DNA from: JADJQU01 sp035490315
Lineage (GTDB): Bacteria; Planctomycetota; UBA1135; GCA-002686595
DNA: 64,000 nt
NCBI GenBank assembly: GCA_035490315.1
Contig: DATHET010000059.1
Coordinates: forward strand, 1-64,000
Direction of reading: 5' to 3'
Below, piece after piece: positions 25,825 to 33,849 of the stretch. Position 1 is the stretch's first letter. Each line of letters opens with the position of its first letter. The notes beneath the pieces were generated by a model. That model was not told where the DNA came from. It did not search any database and saw nothing but the letters and a program-made list of their open reading frames with translations. The translations under genes and the position numbers were made by a program.

Positions 25825-28800
25825 TCAGGCGCTCACGACGAACTTGACCAGCGGATCGACCCACTTGAAAAGCGTTTCGCGGAGCATGGGGAATTGAGAA
25901 CTGATCAGCGTGACTGCAGGGACGATCCCGTACAGCGCGAGGTTGGCGTAGAGCGTGCGATCCCAGGTCAGCTCGCCCGGCGTGGAGCCGGACATGCGGC
26001 TCAAGATGTCGTTGCGGTTCATCGAGCCGATCACCCACACCATGCAGGCGACCACCCCGGCGAAGATGAACAGCGAGATCGTCTGGAACAGGGCCTGGGG
26101 TTGGAAGGGGTAGCTCGAGATCAGCAGCGTCGTGAGCACCACCGAGACCAGCAGGAAGAAGCACAGGCGGCGGATGTGTCCGAGGATCCACTCGACATAG
26201 AGCACCGACTCGATCGCCGCCGCTTCCTGCTCGGGCTGGAGCGCGGCCGTCGCGAGCTTGGAATCCTCGCCCGGCGCCGCGCTCGCCAGCATCCAGGAAG
26301 ACAGGGCCTGTCCCGTGCCGCGCGGAGCTTCCAGCGGATCCTCGCGCGTGCGCGCCGAGGCCCAGGCCCGCGTTTCCGCTGCCCAGCCCGAGCGTTGCGC
26401 GGTCTCGCGCCCCGGATCCGTGACCTGCTCCCACGCGCCGCGCGCGACCGAAACGAAATCGGTGTGCTTCATCGCGGGCCACAGGCCCATGCTCGCGCGC
26501 ACGCCGCGCGTCTTGCGCAACTCGGCGAAGGGCAATCGGAACAGCAGGCTGCCGCTGTGCCGCAGCAGGGCCGCGAAGGCTTTCCAGATCGAGATCAGCC
26601 GGTAAGTAGCCCAGGTCGAAGCCGCCAGGGCGCCGACGAGTCCCGTTGCGAGCACGAAGTCGAAGATCGGCACCTGCCCCTGCGCGCACTGCACGAACCC
26701 GTCGAGCGTGCGCTCGACCTGCAGGAACATCCACGCGAATCCGACGACGAGCACCAGCAGCAGGCCGACCCCGGCTGCGTCCGGCACGACGCGGAACAGT
26801 CGCTCGCGCAGCGTCGTGGTCCAGGTGCGCAGGTCGCTCGACGACTCGGCCCAGGCGATCTCGCCGACTTCGACGTGGGCCAGGCCGCGGATGCGCAGGA
26901 GGTGCCACTGGCACCACACGAACACGGCGATCCCGATCAGGAACAAGGGCACCAGCGGAGAGATTCCCTGGTCGACCTCGATCGCGCGGTGCAGGAAGAG
27001 CCGGAACAAAGTGGGATCGCCTTGCGCAGGACGAGCGCCGTTCAGCGAGATCTGCACGCACAACCAGACGTGGAGCGCGAGGTAGATCAAGCCCAGTAGG
27101 CCGACGAGGATGCGCAGGACGATCTCGAGCTTCCAGGCGCTCCTCACCGACGCGTCGGCGGACCATTCGCCGCTCAGATGCCCGGACGCGAATCCCCGGT
27201 GCTCGAGCGCCGTCGACAAGGCATTGCCCGCGCTGATTCCCATCTCGACCAGTCCCGCGATCACCGCGAGGCTGCCGAGGATCACCGGCAGCATCGGCGA
27301 TTCCCGCATCGGTCCGGGACTCGCGACGAGCAGGACGACGTGCGGCAGGATCAAGCCGATCAACGCCACGCACACCAGGGCGACGTAGAGCTCGTGGTGG
27401 ATCGCGAGCGAGATGCGGTGCAGACAGGCGTCGCGCTCCGCCCAGGACGCCTTGGGATCGGGCACGGCCAGGGCCAGGATCCGATCGCGCAGACCCAGCC
27501 GCTTCACTCGGCGCGAGCGCCGCCAGGCGACCTTGCCCAGCAGCAGGAAGGACAGGATCGAGACCGAAGCGACGACCAGGAAGCGCCGCCCCTTCGAAGA
27601 TCCCTGCGGGCTGCTCGGCGCCACCAGCGACCGCGCCGGCAGCAGAGTCTCTGTCTGCGCGTCCTGCGAAGCGAAGGCGCCGATCGGCAGCATGGTTCCC
27701 GCGCCGACCGCGCTCACCCAGACCGGCGGGATCTCGCCCGCGGGCTGTCCACCTCGCTGGACGCTGCCATCGCGCAGCGGCGGACAATAATCGGTCAGCA
27801 GCGCCTGGGCGCCGAGCTGCACCAGGACGGCGTTGAACGTTCCTTCGGCGCCCTCATTGGAGAACAGGACCTGCTCCGAAGTGGTGCTCGATTGCGCGCG
27901 CCAGGATGCGTCGCGCAGGAGCAGCGGGTAGGTCGAGAGCACGACCATCCCGCGCAGCCAGCGGTTGTACTCCGGCCGCAGGTAGAGCACGTTGCCTTCG
28001 AAGGTGAAGAGCTGCAGATCGGGCAAACGCTTCTTGAGCTCGCTGCCCAGGAAGAGCTTGTCGCGCACGTCGCTCGCAAGCAGCAGCACCGCGCGGATCC
28101 CGCGCTGAGCCAGCATGCGCGCCATCTCGTCCATCAGGAGATCGATCGAGGCCGGCGTCAGCAGTGAGCTCGAGCCCGTGGTCTCGGCGCGCTCGGGCTC
28201 GGCCCCGAGATCGAGCACGACGCTGGCGCTGGCCACGTTGCCCGGCCCAGCGAGCGCGGCGACCGTCTTGTTGGTCTTGAAGTACGCCGTGCGCAGCGAG
28301 GCGAGGCTCATCGGGAAGGGCACCACGACGAATTCGCTGCCGCTCTCCACGGGAACAGTTGCATCGGCGGCGCGCGCCAAGGCATCAGGGGCCTGGAGCT
28401 CCTGCTCCGCTTTGCTTTCAGGCAAGCTGCTCTGCCCGTAGTCCGTCGTCGATTCCTGGAACACCGCGACCTCGCCGGGGGCCAGGTCGAAGTCCGGCAG
28501 AATCTTCTGTTTCAGCACCTCGAGCAGGGCGTCGTCAGTGTGCACCGTCGTCGAGAAGCTGACCTGGGGCTTCGTTCCGAAGCTGAGCAGCGGTCGGTTG
28601 TTGGGACTGGTCGCCGATCCGCTGACGATGGTGACGCGCTCGGTGCCGGCGAGATTGGGCGAGTCCGTCAAGGCGATTCGCAGCGAGGGCGACGAGCCGG
28701 AGAAGACCGGGCCGACGATCAGGAGTTCCTTCGAGTCGCGAGTGAGCGCGAGGCGCGCTTCCAACGCTTTCTCCAACGCCTTCTTGTCGATGCCTTCGGT

Positions 28801-29283
28801 CGAGAGCTCGCCGACCAGATAGACCAGCCACACGCGACGGTGCAGCGGATCGAGCTCCGCCAGGTCCTTCGAAGCCCGGGCCTTTTCGCGGAAGAGCATC
28901 ACTCCGGGCACCTCGGGTAACTTCGGAACGTCGGCGGCCGGCGTGGACCACGGAAGCTCGAATCGATCGAGGACGAAGCCCGCGCGCTCGAAGGCGCGCC
29001 GCAAGGCGTCGACATGCGAATCGAAGGCCCAGTCGAGATGCGAAGCCCGCGGATCGGGAAGCGTCGCGATCAGGATCGTCAACTCCGTGAAGGGATGTTC
29101 CCCGGCGAACTTGTCGAGCAGGGCCTTTCCAACCGGCCCCTCGAGTTTCTTGGACTCATCGGACTTCGCATCGCTCGTCGCGGTCGTCGACTGTCTCGGC
29201 GACACCGACAGCGGAACTCCGCCGACCTGGTTCCAGGCCAGGACCATGAGCAGGGCAGCGAACATTCCAGCGACACGTTTCAT
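25825..29283 (-). CDS. Large multi-pass membrane protein of unknown function, partner of the hydrolase
   Basis: A 1152-residue protein. It starts with a signal-like helix (GMFAALLMVLAWNQVGG). The next 540 residues look extracytoplasmic, with alpha/beta segments (ELTILIATLPDPRASHLDWAF without any known motif, IRAVLLLASDVRDKLFLGSE, LYLRPEYNRWLRGMVV). From about residue 573 on there are at least nine membrane helices, for example FLVVASVSILSFLLLGKVAW, IVLRILVGLLGLIYLALHVW, LLLVLVVGFAWMFL and FFLLVSVVLTTLLISSYPF. No transport or catalytic motif is recognisable. Its tight coupling to the lipase-like gene suggests a two-component envelope or lipid-related system. Confidence 0.7.
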   Translation of the reverse strand: MKRVAGMFAALLMVLAWNQVGGVPLSVSPRQSTTATSDAKSDESKKLEGPVGKALLDKFAGEHPFTELTILIATLPDPRASHLDWAFDSHVDALRRAFERAGFVLDRFELPWSTPAADVPKLPEVPGVMLFREKARASKDLAELDPLHRRVWLVYLVGELSTEGIDKKALEKALEARLALTRDSKELLIVGPVFSGSSPSLRIALTDSPNLAGTERVTIVSGSATSPNNRPLLSFGTKPQVSFSTTVHTDDALLEVLKQKILPDFDLAPGEVAVFQESTTDYGQSSLPESKAEQELQAPDALARAADATVPVESGSEFVVVPFPMSLASLRTAYFKTNKTVAALAGPGNVASASVVLDLGAEPERAETTGSSSLLTPASIDLLMDEMARMLAQRGIRAVLLLASDVRDKLFLGSELKKRLPDLQLFTFEGNVLYLRPEYNRWLRGMVVLSTYPLLLRDASWRAQSSTTSEQVLFSNEGAEGTFNAVLVQLGAQALLTDYCPPLRDGSVQRGGQPAGEIPPVWVSAVGAGTMLPIGAFASQDAQTETLLPARSLVAPSSPQGSSKGRRFLVVASVSILSFLLLGKVAWRRSRRVKRLGLRDRILALAVPDPKASWAERDACLHRISLAIHHELYVALVCVALIGLILPHVVLLVASPGPMRESPMLPVILGSLAVIAGLVEMGISAGNALSTALEHRGFASGHLSGEWSADASVRSAWKLEIVLRILVGLLGLIYLALHVWLCVQISLNGARPAQGDPTLFRLFLHRAIEVDQGISPLVPLFLIGIAVFVWCQWHLLRIRGLAHVEVGEIAWAESSSDLRTWTTTLRERLFRVVPDAAGVGLLLVLVVGFAWMFLQVERTLDGFVQCAQGQVPIFDFVLATGLVGALAASTWATYRLISIWKAFAALLRHSGSLLFRLPFAELRKTRGVRASMGLWPAMKHTDFVSVARGAWEQVTDPGRETAQRSGWAAETRAWASARTREDPLEAPRGTGQALSSWMLASAAPGEDSKLATAALQPEQEAAAIESVLYVEWILGHIRRLCFFLLVSVVLTTLLISSYPFQPQALFQTISLFIFAGVVACMVWVIGSMNRNDILSRMSGSTPGELTWDRTLYANLALYGIVPAVTLISSQFPMLRETLFKWVDPLVKFVVSA

Positions 29284-29409
29284 GCAGCGTGCGGATAGTA
29301 CGCAGGCTCTTCAGCCCTTGCACCCGCTCCGCGCGTCGCGCCGCGATTCGACCCCGGAATTGAGATAACCATCACCGAGATCGCGGGCTTCCCATGCGCA
29401 GCAGGGCGA

Positions 29410-29889
29410 TCAGCGAATCCGAAGCTCGGCCTTGCGCGAGCAGGCGACCCCGTCCAATTCCAGCAACTCGACGGAGATCGTCGCTGCATGGACAGGGGGC
29501 CGGTAAGCGCTTCCGTTGCCCGGCGGCCGATCGAATGTCCAGGTCTCGGCCGATGCTCCGTCGATGGTCCACGCGACCTTGAGCCGCGAAGTCGGGGCCA
29601 GTACCTGCAGGATCGTGCTGGCTTCTCGGACTCCAGGCTTGCCGGGAACCTGGAAGACGCCGAGAACGAATTCCTTGTCGAAAAGCTCGAACATCTCGCC
29701 GCGGATGTCCTGACTGCGGAGGCTGTATTCCGCAGGCGGGTTCGACACACCGGCATAGAGGGCTTGCATCCCCGCGAGCGACAACACGACGCCTGGCACG
29801 TAATGAGCAGGCTCCGAACAGGCGCCTGCGAGCAGGAAAAGCAAGGCGAGGCGGGGCAAGCAGTGAATGAGCGTAGGTCGAGCTCTCAT
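29410..29889 (-). CDS. Putative lipoprotein
   Basis: A 159-residue protein whose N terminus (CLPRLALLFLLAGACSEP) ends in a good lipobox, LAGAC. The mature part is beta-rich (EFVLGVFQVPGKPGV, ATISVELLELDGVACSRK) with no recognised domain. ATG 29889 starts the signal. It is divergent from the zinc-ribbon protein at 29939 with only 49 bases between them. Upstream of it in the leftward direction lie 126 non-coding bases before the large membrane protein. Function unknown. Confidence 0.65.
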   Translation of the reverse strand: MRARPTLIHCLPRLALLFLLAGACSEPAHYVPGVVLSLAGMQALYAGVSNPPAEYSLRSQDIRGEMFELFDKEFVLGVFQVPGKPGVREASTILQVLAPTSRLKVAWTIDGASAETWTFDRPPGNGSAYRPPVHAATISVELLELDGVACSRKAELRIR

Positions 29890-29938
29890 CGCAGCTCAGA
29901 GTAACGAGCCGGCCCGCCCGGCTGATACCTTGGAACCC

Positions 29939-30340
29939 ATGGAGCCCGAAGTATTCGTCGCCAGCCGCCTGACGAGCGGCAACCGCCTGTTCCCGACGCG
30001 GCTGATCATCGACGAGCGCACGGTGATGCGCCGCAAGCGCTCCTGGCTCAGCATCAACGAAGAGAGCGTGAGCTTGCGGAACGTCGCGACCGTCAATATC
30101 ACGACCGGCATCCTGTGGTCGGACATCCGCATCGAATCGAGCGGCGGATCGGACCCGCTGGAGAGCCACGGTCACACGAAGAGCGACGCGCGGCGGATCA
30201 AGGAGCTGATCGAGATGCACCAGGCGCGGCTGGGGACCGCGAGCGACGGGCAAGGCGAGACCAAGGTCTGTCCGCACTGCGCGGAGACGATCAAGCTCGC
30301 GGCGAAAGTCTGCCGTTATTGCGGCCACGCTGTGTCGTAA
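29939..30340 (+). CDS. Small PH-like plus zinc-ribbon protein
   Basis: A 133-residue soluble protein. The first 95 residues (FPTRLIIDERTVMRRKRSWLS, VATVNITTGILWSDIRIES, ARRIKELIEMHQ) have the strand-and-helix order of a bacterial PH-like domain. The C-terminal end is a zinc ribbon with KVCPHCAETIKLAAKVCRYC, the CPxC...CRYCG form seen in UPF0547-type tails. ATG 29939 is chosen because the domain starts there. The stop codon lies inside the left end of the palindrome at 30333. Role unknown; zinc-ribbon tails on such proteins often mediate protein contacts. Confidence 0.75.
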   Translation: MEPEVFVASRLTSGNRLFPTRLIIDERTVMRRKRSWLSINEESVSLRNVATVNITTGILWSDIRIESSGGSDPLESHGHTKSDARRIKELIEMHQARLGTASDGQGETKVCPHCAETIKLAAKVCRYCGHAVS

Positions 30341-30429
30341 CGGAGCCCTGGTCGATCACGACACTCCTGACTCGCGCGCATAGCGCGCGAGTCAGGGGTG
30401 TCGTGATCGACCAGGGCTCCGTTACGACA
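30333..30429. repeat. 97-base near-perfect inverted repeat (family B)
   Basis: Forty-seven of 48 pairs match (the exception is a T:G) around a three-base loop, 30380-30382. The left arm includes the stop codon of the upstream gene. A diverged copy with the same outer arm sequence and total length is at 45348-45444. It could act as a strong terminator separating this gene from the GntR operon. Confidence 0.88.
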
Positions 30430-30557
30430 ACGCTGGTATCGCTCAGTGGAACTACCGAGTTGCTCGAATCTCGTCTGTGAGCCATCCAGGATCGAGGAGA
30501 TTCCTTTCCTCGAGGAAGGAGCGAGGTGAGGCGGGCGGAGAGAAGCCTTCTCCGGCA

Positions 30558-30586
30558 AGGACACGGAGATGCCAATAACATATAAT
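30558..30586 (+). promoter_or_regulatory. Near-consensus sigma-70 promoter for the GntR-led efflux operon
   Basis: AGGACA (30558-30563), a 17-base spacer and a perfect TATAAT (30581-30586) in a short AT-rich island. Transcription would begin near 30592-30594, giving an almost leaderless message for ATG 30596. Confidence 0.6.
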
Positions 30587-30595
30587 AAATCACGT

Positions 30596-31285
30596 ATGAG
30601 ACCTGCCCAGACCGTTGCCCGTACCCTGCCGCGCAAGTCGCTGGCTCAGCAGGTCGCCGACCAGATGCGCTCCGCGATCTTCGACGGGCGATTGCGCTCG
30701 GGCGCGACTCTGCGGCAATCGGCTCTGGCGCGCGACTTCGGTATCAGCGTGATCCCGCTGCGCGAGGCCCTGTGCCAGCTCGAGGGCGAGGGGCTCGTCC
30801 GCCATCAGTCGCACCGCGGCGTGGTAGTCGCCGACATGAACGTCGAGGACGTCGAGGAGCTGATCCAGATCAGCACGACGCTCGAGCAGCTCGCTTTCCG
30901 GCGCGCCATCCCGCGAATCACCGATGCGGACGTCTCCGAGGCCGAGGCGACTTTGAAGGCGTTGCGCACGGAGCGCGATCTCGGAGCCTTCGGCGAGCAG
31001 GCCTGGTCGATGCGGCGCGCGCTGTTGCAGCACATGCAGAGCCCGCGGCTCTTGCAGATGATCGAGAACCTGAGCAAGAACAACCGTCGCTACCTCGCGG
31101 TCTTCTACAACGATCCCGCGGCGCGCAAGTGGTTGTTCGGGCAGTGGGCGAAGCTGATCCAGGCCGCGCGCCGGCGCGATCTCGCCGCTGTGTTGAAGAA
31201 CATCGCCAAGGCCCAGCGCGAAGGGCCGGTGATCGCACGCCGCGTCCTGCCCCGGCGCGAGAGTTCCGCGGAGCCGAAGTCGTGA
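30596..31285 (+). CDS. GntR-family transcriptional regulator
   Basis: A 229-residue regulator. The N-terminal winged helix is typical GntR (LAQQVADQMRSAIFDGRL, ALARDFGISVIPLREALCQL, EGLVRHQSHRGVVV). The C-terminal helical part (about residues 80-215) is in the position of an FCD effector domain but is shortened and lacks obvious metal-binding His residues. ATG 30569 is in frame, but it lies between the predicted -35 and -10 elements, so ATG 30596 is preferred. The stop overlaps the GTG of the outer-membrane gene, which makes it the first gene of the pump operon and its probable regulator. GntR control of an RND pump is less usual than TetR control. Confidence 0.85.
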   Translation: MRPAQTVARTLPRKSLAQQVADQMRSAIFDGRLRSGATLRQSALARDFGISVIPLREALCQLEGEGLVRHQSHRGVVVADMNVEDVEELIQISTTLEQLAFRRAIPRITDADVSEAEATLKALRTERDLGAFGEQAWSMRRALLQHMQSPRLLQMIENLSKNNRRYLAVFYNDPAARKWLFGQWAKLIQAARRRDLAAVLKNIAKAQREGPVIARRVLPRRESSAEPKS

Positions 31286-32679
31286 GCCGGCGAGGTCTGC
31301 ATCTCGCCGCGGCGATCGCCTCGCTGCTGGTCGCGGCTTGCGCGAGCAAGAGCGAGGCATGGAATGCGCGCGAGGTGCCTCAGCTTGCCGTGTCCGAGCA
31401 TTTCCGATCCGTACCAGCGGAATCCGCACCAGCGCTCGAGCGCGGCGACGTCGACGCCGGTTGGATCGCCGGCTTCGGCGACGAGCGCTTGAGCGCGCTG
31501 GTCGCGGAGGCCCTCGAGCACAACTCCGATCTGGAGCTGGCCGGCTCGCGCGCGGACCTCGCGCGTGCCCTCGCAAAGCGCGCGGGCGCTGACCTCACGC
31601 CCGTGGCCGCCGCCTTCGCCAACCTGGGTCGCGGCGACAGTGGCGAGGGCGAAGCGACGCGCATCGAGCTCGGCCTGCAAGCCTCGTGGGAGCCGGATGT
31701 GTGGGGGCGCCTGTCGAAGACGCAGCGCGCCGCGGAGCTCGACGCCGAAGCGGCGCGCGCGGATCTCGTCGGTGCCCGCCATTCGCTCGCCGCCGCCACG
31801 GCGCGGGCCTGGTTCCTCGCGATCGCCGCGCGACAGCGTGTCCAGGTCGACGAGCGTTCGCTGGTGCAGCGCGAACGCGTCGAGCGCATCACGCGCGCGC
31901 ACTACGACGCGGGCGAGCAACCCGGCGGCGACGTCGACGTCGCCGCGGGACAGACCGATGGCGCGCGAGCCCTCGCTCAGCAGAGCCGCGGCGCGTTGCG
32001 CTCGGCCCTGCTTTCGCTGGAGACGCTGCTCGGCCGCTACCCGAGCGGCGAGCTGGATGCGGCCAGCGCCCTGCCGGCAGCCCTCGCGCCGCCTCCGCTC
32101 GGCTTGCCCTCGCAGCTGCTCGAGCGACGTCCCGACGTCGTGGCCGCGGAGCGCTCGGTGGCCGCGGCCTACGAGCGCCTCGCCGCGGCGGATGCCGCGC
32201 GCCTGCCGCGGATCGCGCTGACCGCCGAGGGCGGATTCTCGAACGACGAGCTCAAGCACCTGACCGATCCTTCGAACGTGATCTGGGATCTCGCCGCGGG
32301 TCTGCTCGCGCCGCTCTACGCGGGCGGCCGGTTCCAGGCCGATGTCGACGCCGCTCGCGCGATTCGCCGCGGCGCCCTCGCGACTTACCTCGGCGTCGCG
32401 CGCAATGCCTTCTTCGAGGTCGAGAACGCCCTGACGAGCGAAGCGACGCTGCGCGAACGGGAAACCTCGCTCACCAGCGCGGTGGACCACCTGCGCCGAG
32501 CGCGCGAGCTCAGCGAAGAGCGCTACGTGCAAGGCGAAGCGACGATCCTCGAGCTCGATCAGGTCCACACGCAGCTCTACCAATCCGAACGCGATCTGCT
32601 CGCGACGCGCGTCGACCTCCTGCTGCAGCGCGTCGCGCTGCACCTCGCCCTCGGCGGCTCCTTCGAGGCCCAGCCATGA
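31282..32679 (+). CDS. RND efflux outer-membrane lipoprotein (NodT/TolC family)
   Basis: A 465-residue protein from GTG 31282 (overlapping the regulator TGA). The signal sequence ends in LLVAACASK, so it is lipid-anchored. Two TolC-type repeats follow, with WEPDVWGRL, LLGRYPSGEL, LPSQLLERRPDVVAAE and APLYAGGRFQADVDAA, all hallmarks of the NodT branch. Three copies should form the outer-membrane channel of the pump encoded here. The stop codon overlaps the next ATG (ATGA), so translation is coupled. It supports the pump and a Gram-negative envelope in the organism. Confidence 0.92.
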   Translation: MSRRGLHLAAAIASLLVAACASKSEAWNAREVPQLAVSEHFRSVPAESAPALERGDVDAGWIAGFGDERLSALVAEALEHNSDLELAGSRADLARALAKRAGADLTPVAAAFANLGRGDSGEGEATRIELGLQASWEPDVWGRLSKTQRAAELDAEAARADLVGARHSLAAATARAWFLAIAARQRVQVDERSLVQRERVERITRAHYDAGEQPGGDVDVAAGQTDGARALAQQSRGALRSALLSLETLLGRYPSGELDAASALPAALAPPPLGLPSQLLERRPDVVAAERSVAAAYERLAAADAARLPRIALTAEGGFSNDELKHLTDPSNVIWDLAAGLLAPLYAGGRFQADVDAARAIRRGALATYLGVARNAFFEVENALTSEATLRERETSLTSAVDHLRRARELSEERYVQGEATILELDQVHTQLYQSERDLLATRVDLLLQRVALHLALGGSFEAQP

Positions 32680-33839
32680 ACATTGCTTTGCGATCGACGC
32701 TGCTCGCCGCTTTTGCCCTGCTCCTGCTCCCGCTCGCTGGATGCGGGGATGGCAAGACTCCTGCCAAGACCGATGCTGGTGCGCCGAAGCCGCCGCCCTT
32801 CGAGGTCAACGTGACTCGCGTGGAGCCGCGCGACCTGGCCTGGGAGACGGTGCACCTCGCGCAGACCGCTGCTTCGCGCGAAGTCGAAGTCCGCGCGCGC
32901 GTCCAGGGCATCCTCACCGAGCGCTCGTTCACCGAAGGCAGCTTCGTGCACAAGGGCGATGTGCTCTATCGCATCGACGCGCGTCCCTTCGAGTCGGCGA
33001 AGAAGGCCGCGGAGGCCGCGCTCGCCCAGACGCGCGCGAATGTCGAGCAGGCCGATCGCACCGTCGCGCGCAAGCAGCAGCTGGTCGCCTCGGAGGCGGT
33101 CGCGCGCCGTGAGCTGGATGACGCGCTGACCGCCCAGGCCCTGGCAAATGCCCAGGTGTCCGGCGCGACGGCGGAGCTCGAGCAGGCCGCGCTCGAGCTC
33201 GAGTTCACCACCGTGACCGCGCCGCTCGACGGCTGGGTCGACAAGGTCGTGCGCGACCAGGGCACGCTGGTCGACACGAATCTGAATTCGCTGCTGACCA
33301 CGATCTGGCGACTCGATCCTTTGTACGTGTCGTTCCGCATCAGCGAGCGCGAGCTGCTCGAGGCCCGGCAGGCGCGCGCCAGCGGCGAAGTCCAGGCCAG
33401 CGACGGAGCGGCCGAGCTGCGCGTCGCGATCGAGCTGATCGACAAGACGGCCTATCCTCACGAAGGCGTGATCAATTTCCACGCCGTGCAGATCGACCCC
33501 GCCACCGGAACCGCGGAGGTGCGCGCCGAAGTCCCCAATCCCGACCAGGCCCTGCTCCCCGGGCAGTTCGTGCGCGCGCGCGTCCTTGGACTCACGCGCC
33601 ACGGCGTGCTCAGCGTGCCGCAGCGCGCGGTGCAGATGGGGCCGCAGTCGAGTTTCGTCTTCGTCGTCGGGGACGGCGACAAGGTCGAGTCTCGCGACGT
33701 CGTGCTCACGAGCTGGGAGGGCCCCGACTGGGTCGTGGAATCGGGCCTGAAGCAGGGCGAGCGGGTCGTCGTCGACGGGACCCAGAAAATCCGTCCGGGC
33801 GACGTGGTCAAGCCGGTCGAAGCTCCGTCGAAGAAGTGA
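32676..33839 (+). CDS. RND efflux periplasmic adaptor (membrane fusion protein)
   Basis: A 387-residue lipoprotein (LLLLPLAGCGDG). The order is that of AcrA-like adaptors: a lipoyl half (VEVRARVQGILTERSFTEG, VHKGDVLYRID), a helical hairpin with Ala/Gln-rich heptads, the second lipoyl half (FTTVTAPLDGWV), a beta-barrel (AVQIDPATGTAEVRAEVPNP) and a membrane-proximal domain (GLKQGERVVVDGTQKIRPG). It joins the inner-membrane transporter to the outer-membrane channel. It overlaps the upstream gene by four bases and precedes the transporter by ten. Confidence 0.93.
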   Translation: MNIALRSTLLAAFALLLLPLAGCGDGKTPAKTDAGAPKPPPFEVNVTRVEPRDLAWETVHLAQTAASREVEVRARVQGILTERSFTEGSFVHKGDVLYRIDARPFESAKKAAEAALAQTRANVEQADRTVARKQQLVASEAVARRELDDALTAQALANAQVSGATAELEQAALELEFTTVTAPLDGWVDKVVRDQGTLVDTNLNSLLTTIWRLDPLYVSFRISERELLEARQARASGEVQASDGAAELRVAIELIDKTAYPHEGVINFHAVQIDPATGTAEVRAEVPNPDQALLPGQFVRARVLGLTRHGVLSVPQRAVQMGPQSSFVFVVGDGDKVESRDVVLTSWEGPDWVVESGLKQGERVVVDGTQKIRPGDVVKPVEAPSKK

Positions 33840-33849
33840 GGGCGCAAAC

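Noticed and set aside
30569..30595. ATG 30569 as the start of the GntR regulator
   Set aside because: It sits between the predicted -35 and -10 elements; kept only as an alternative.
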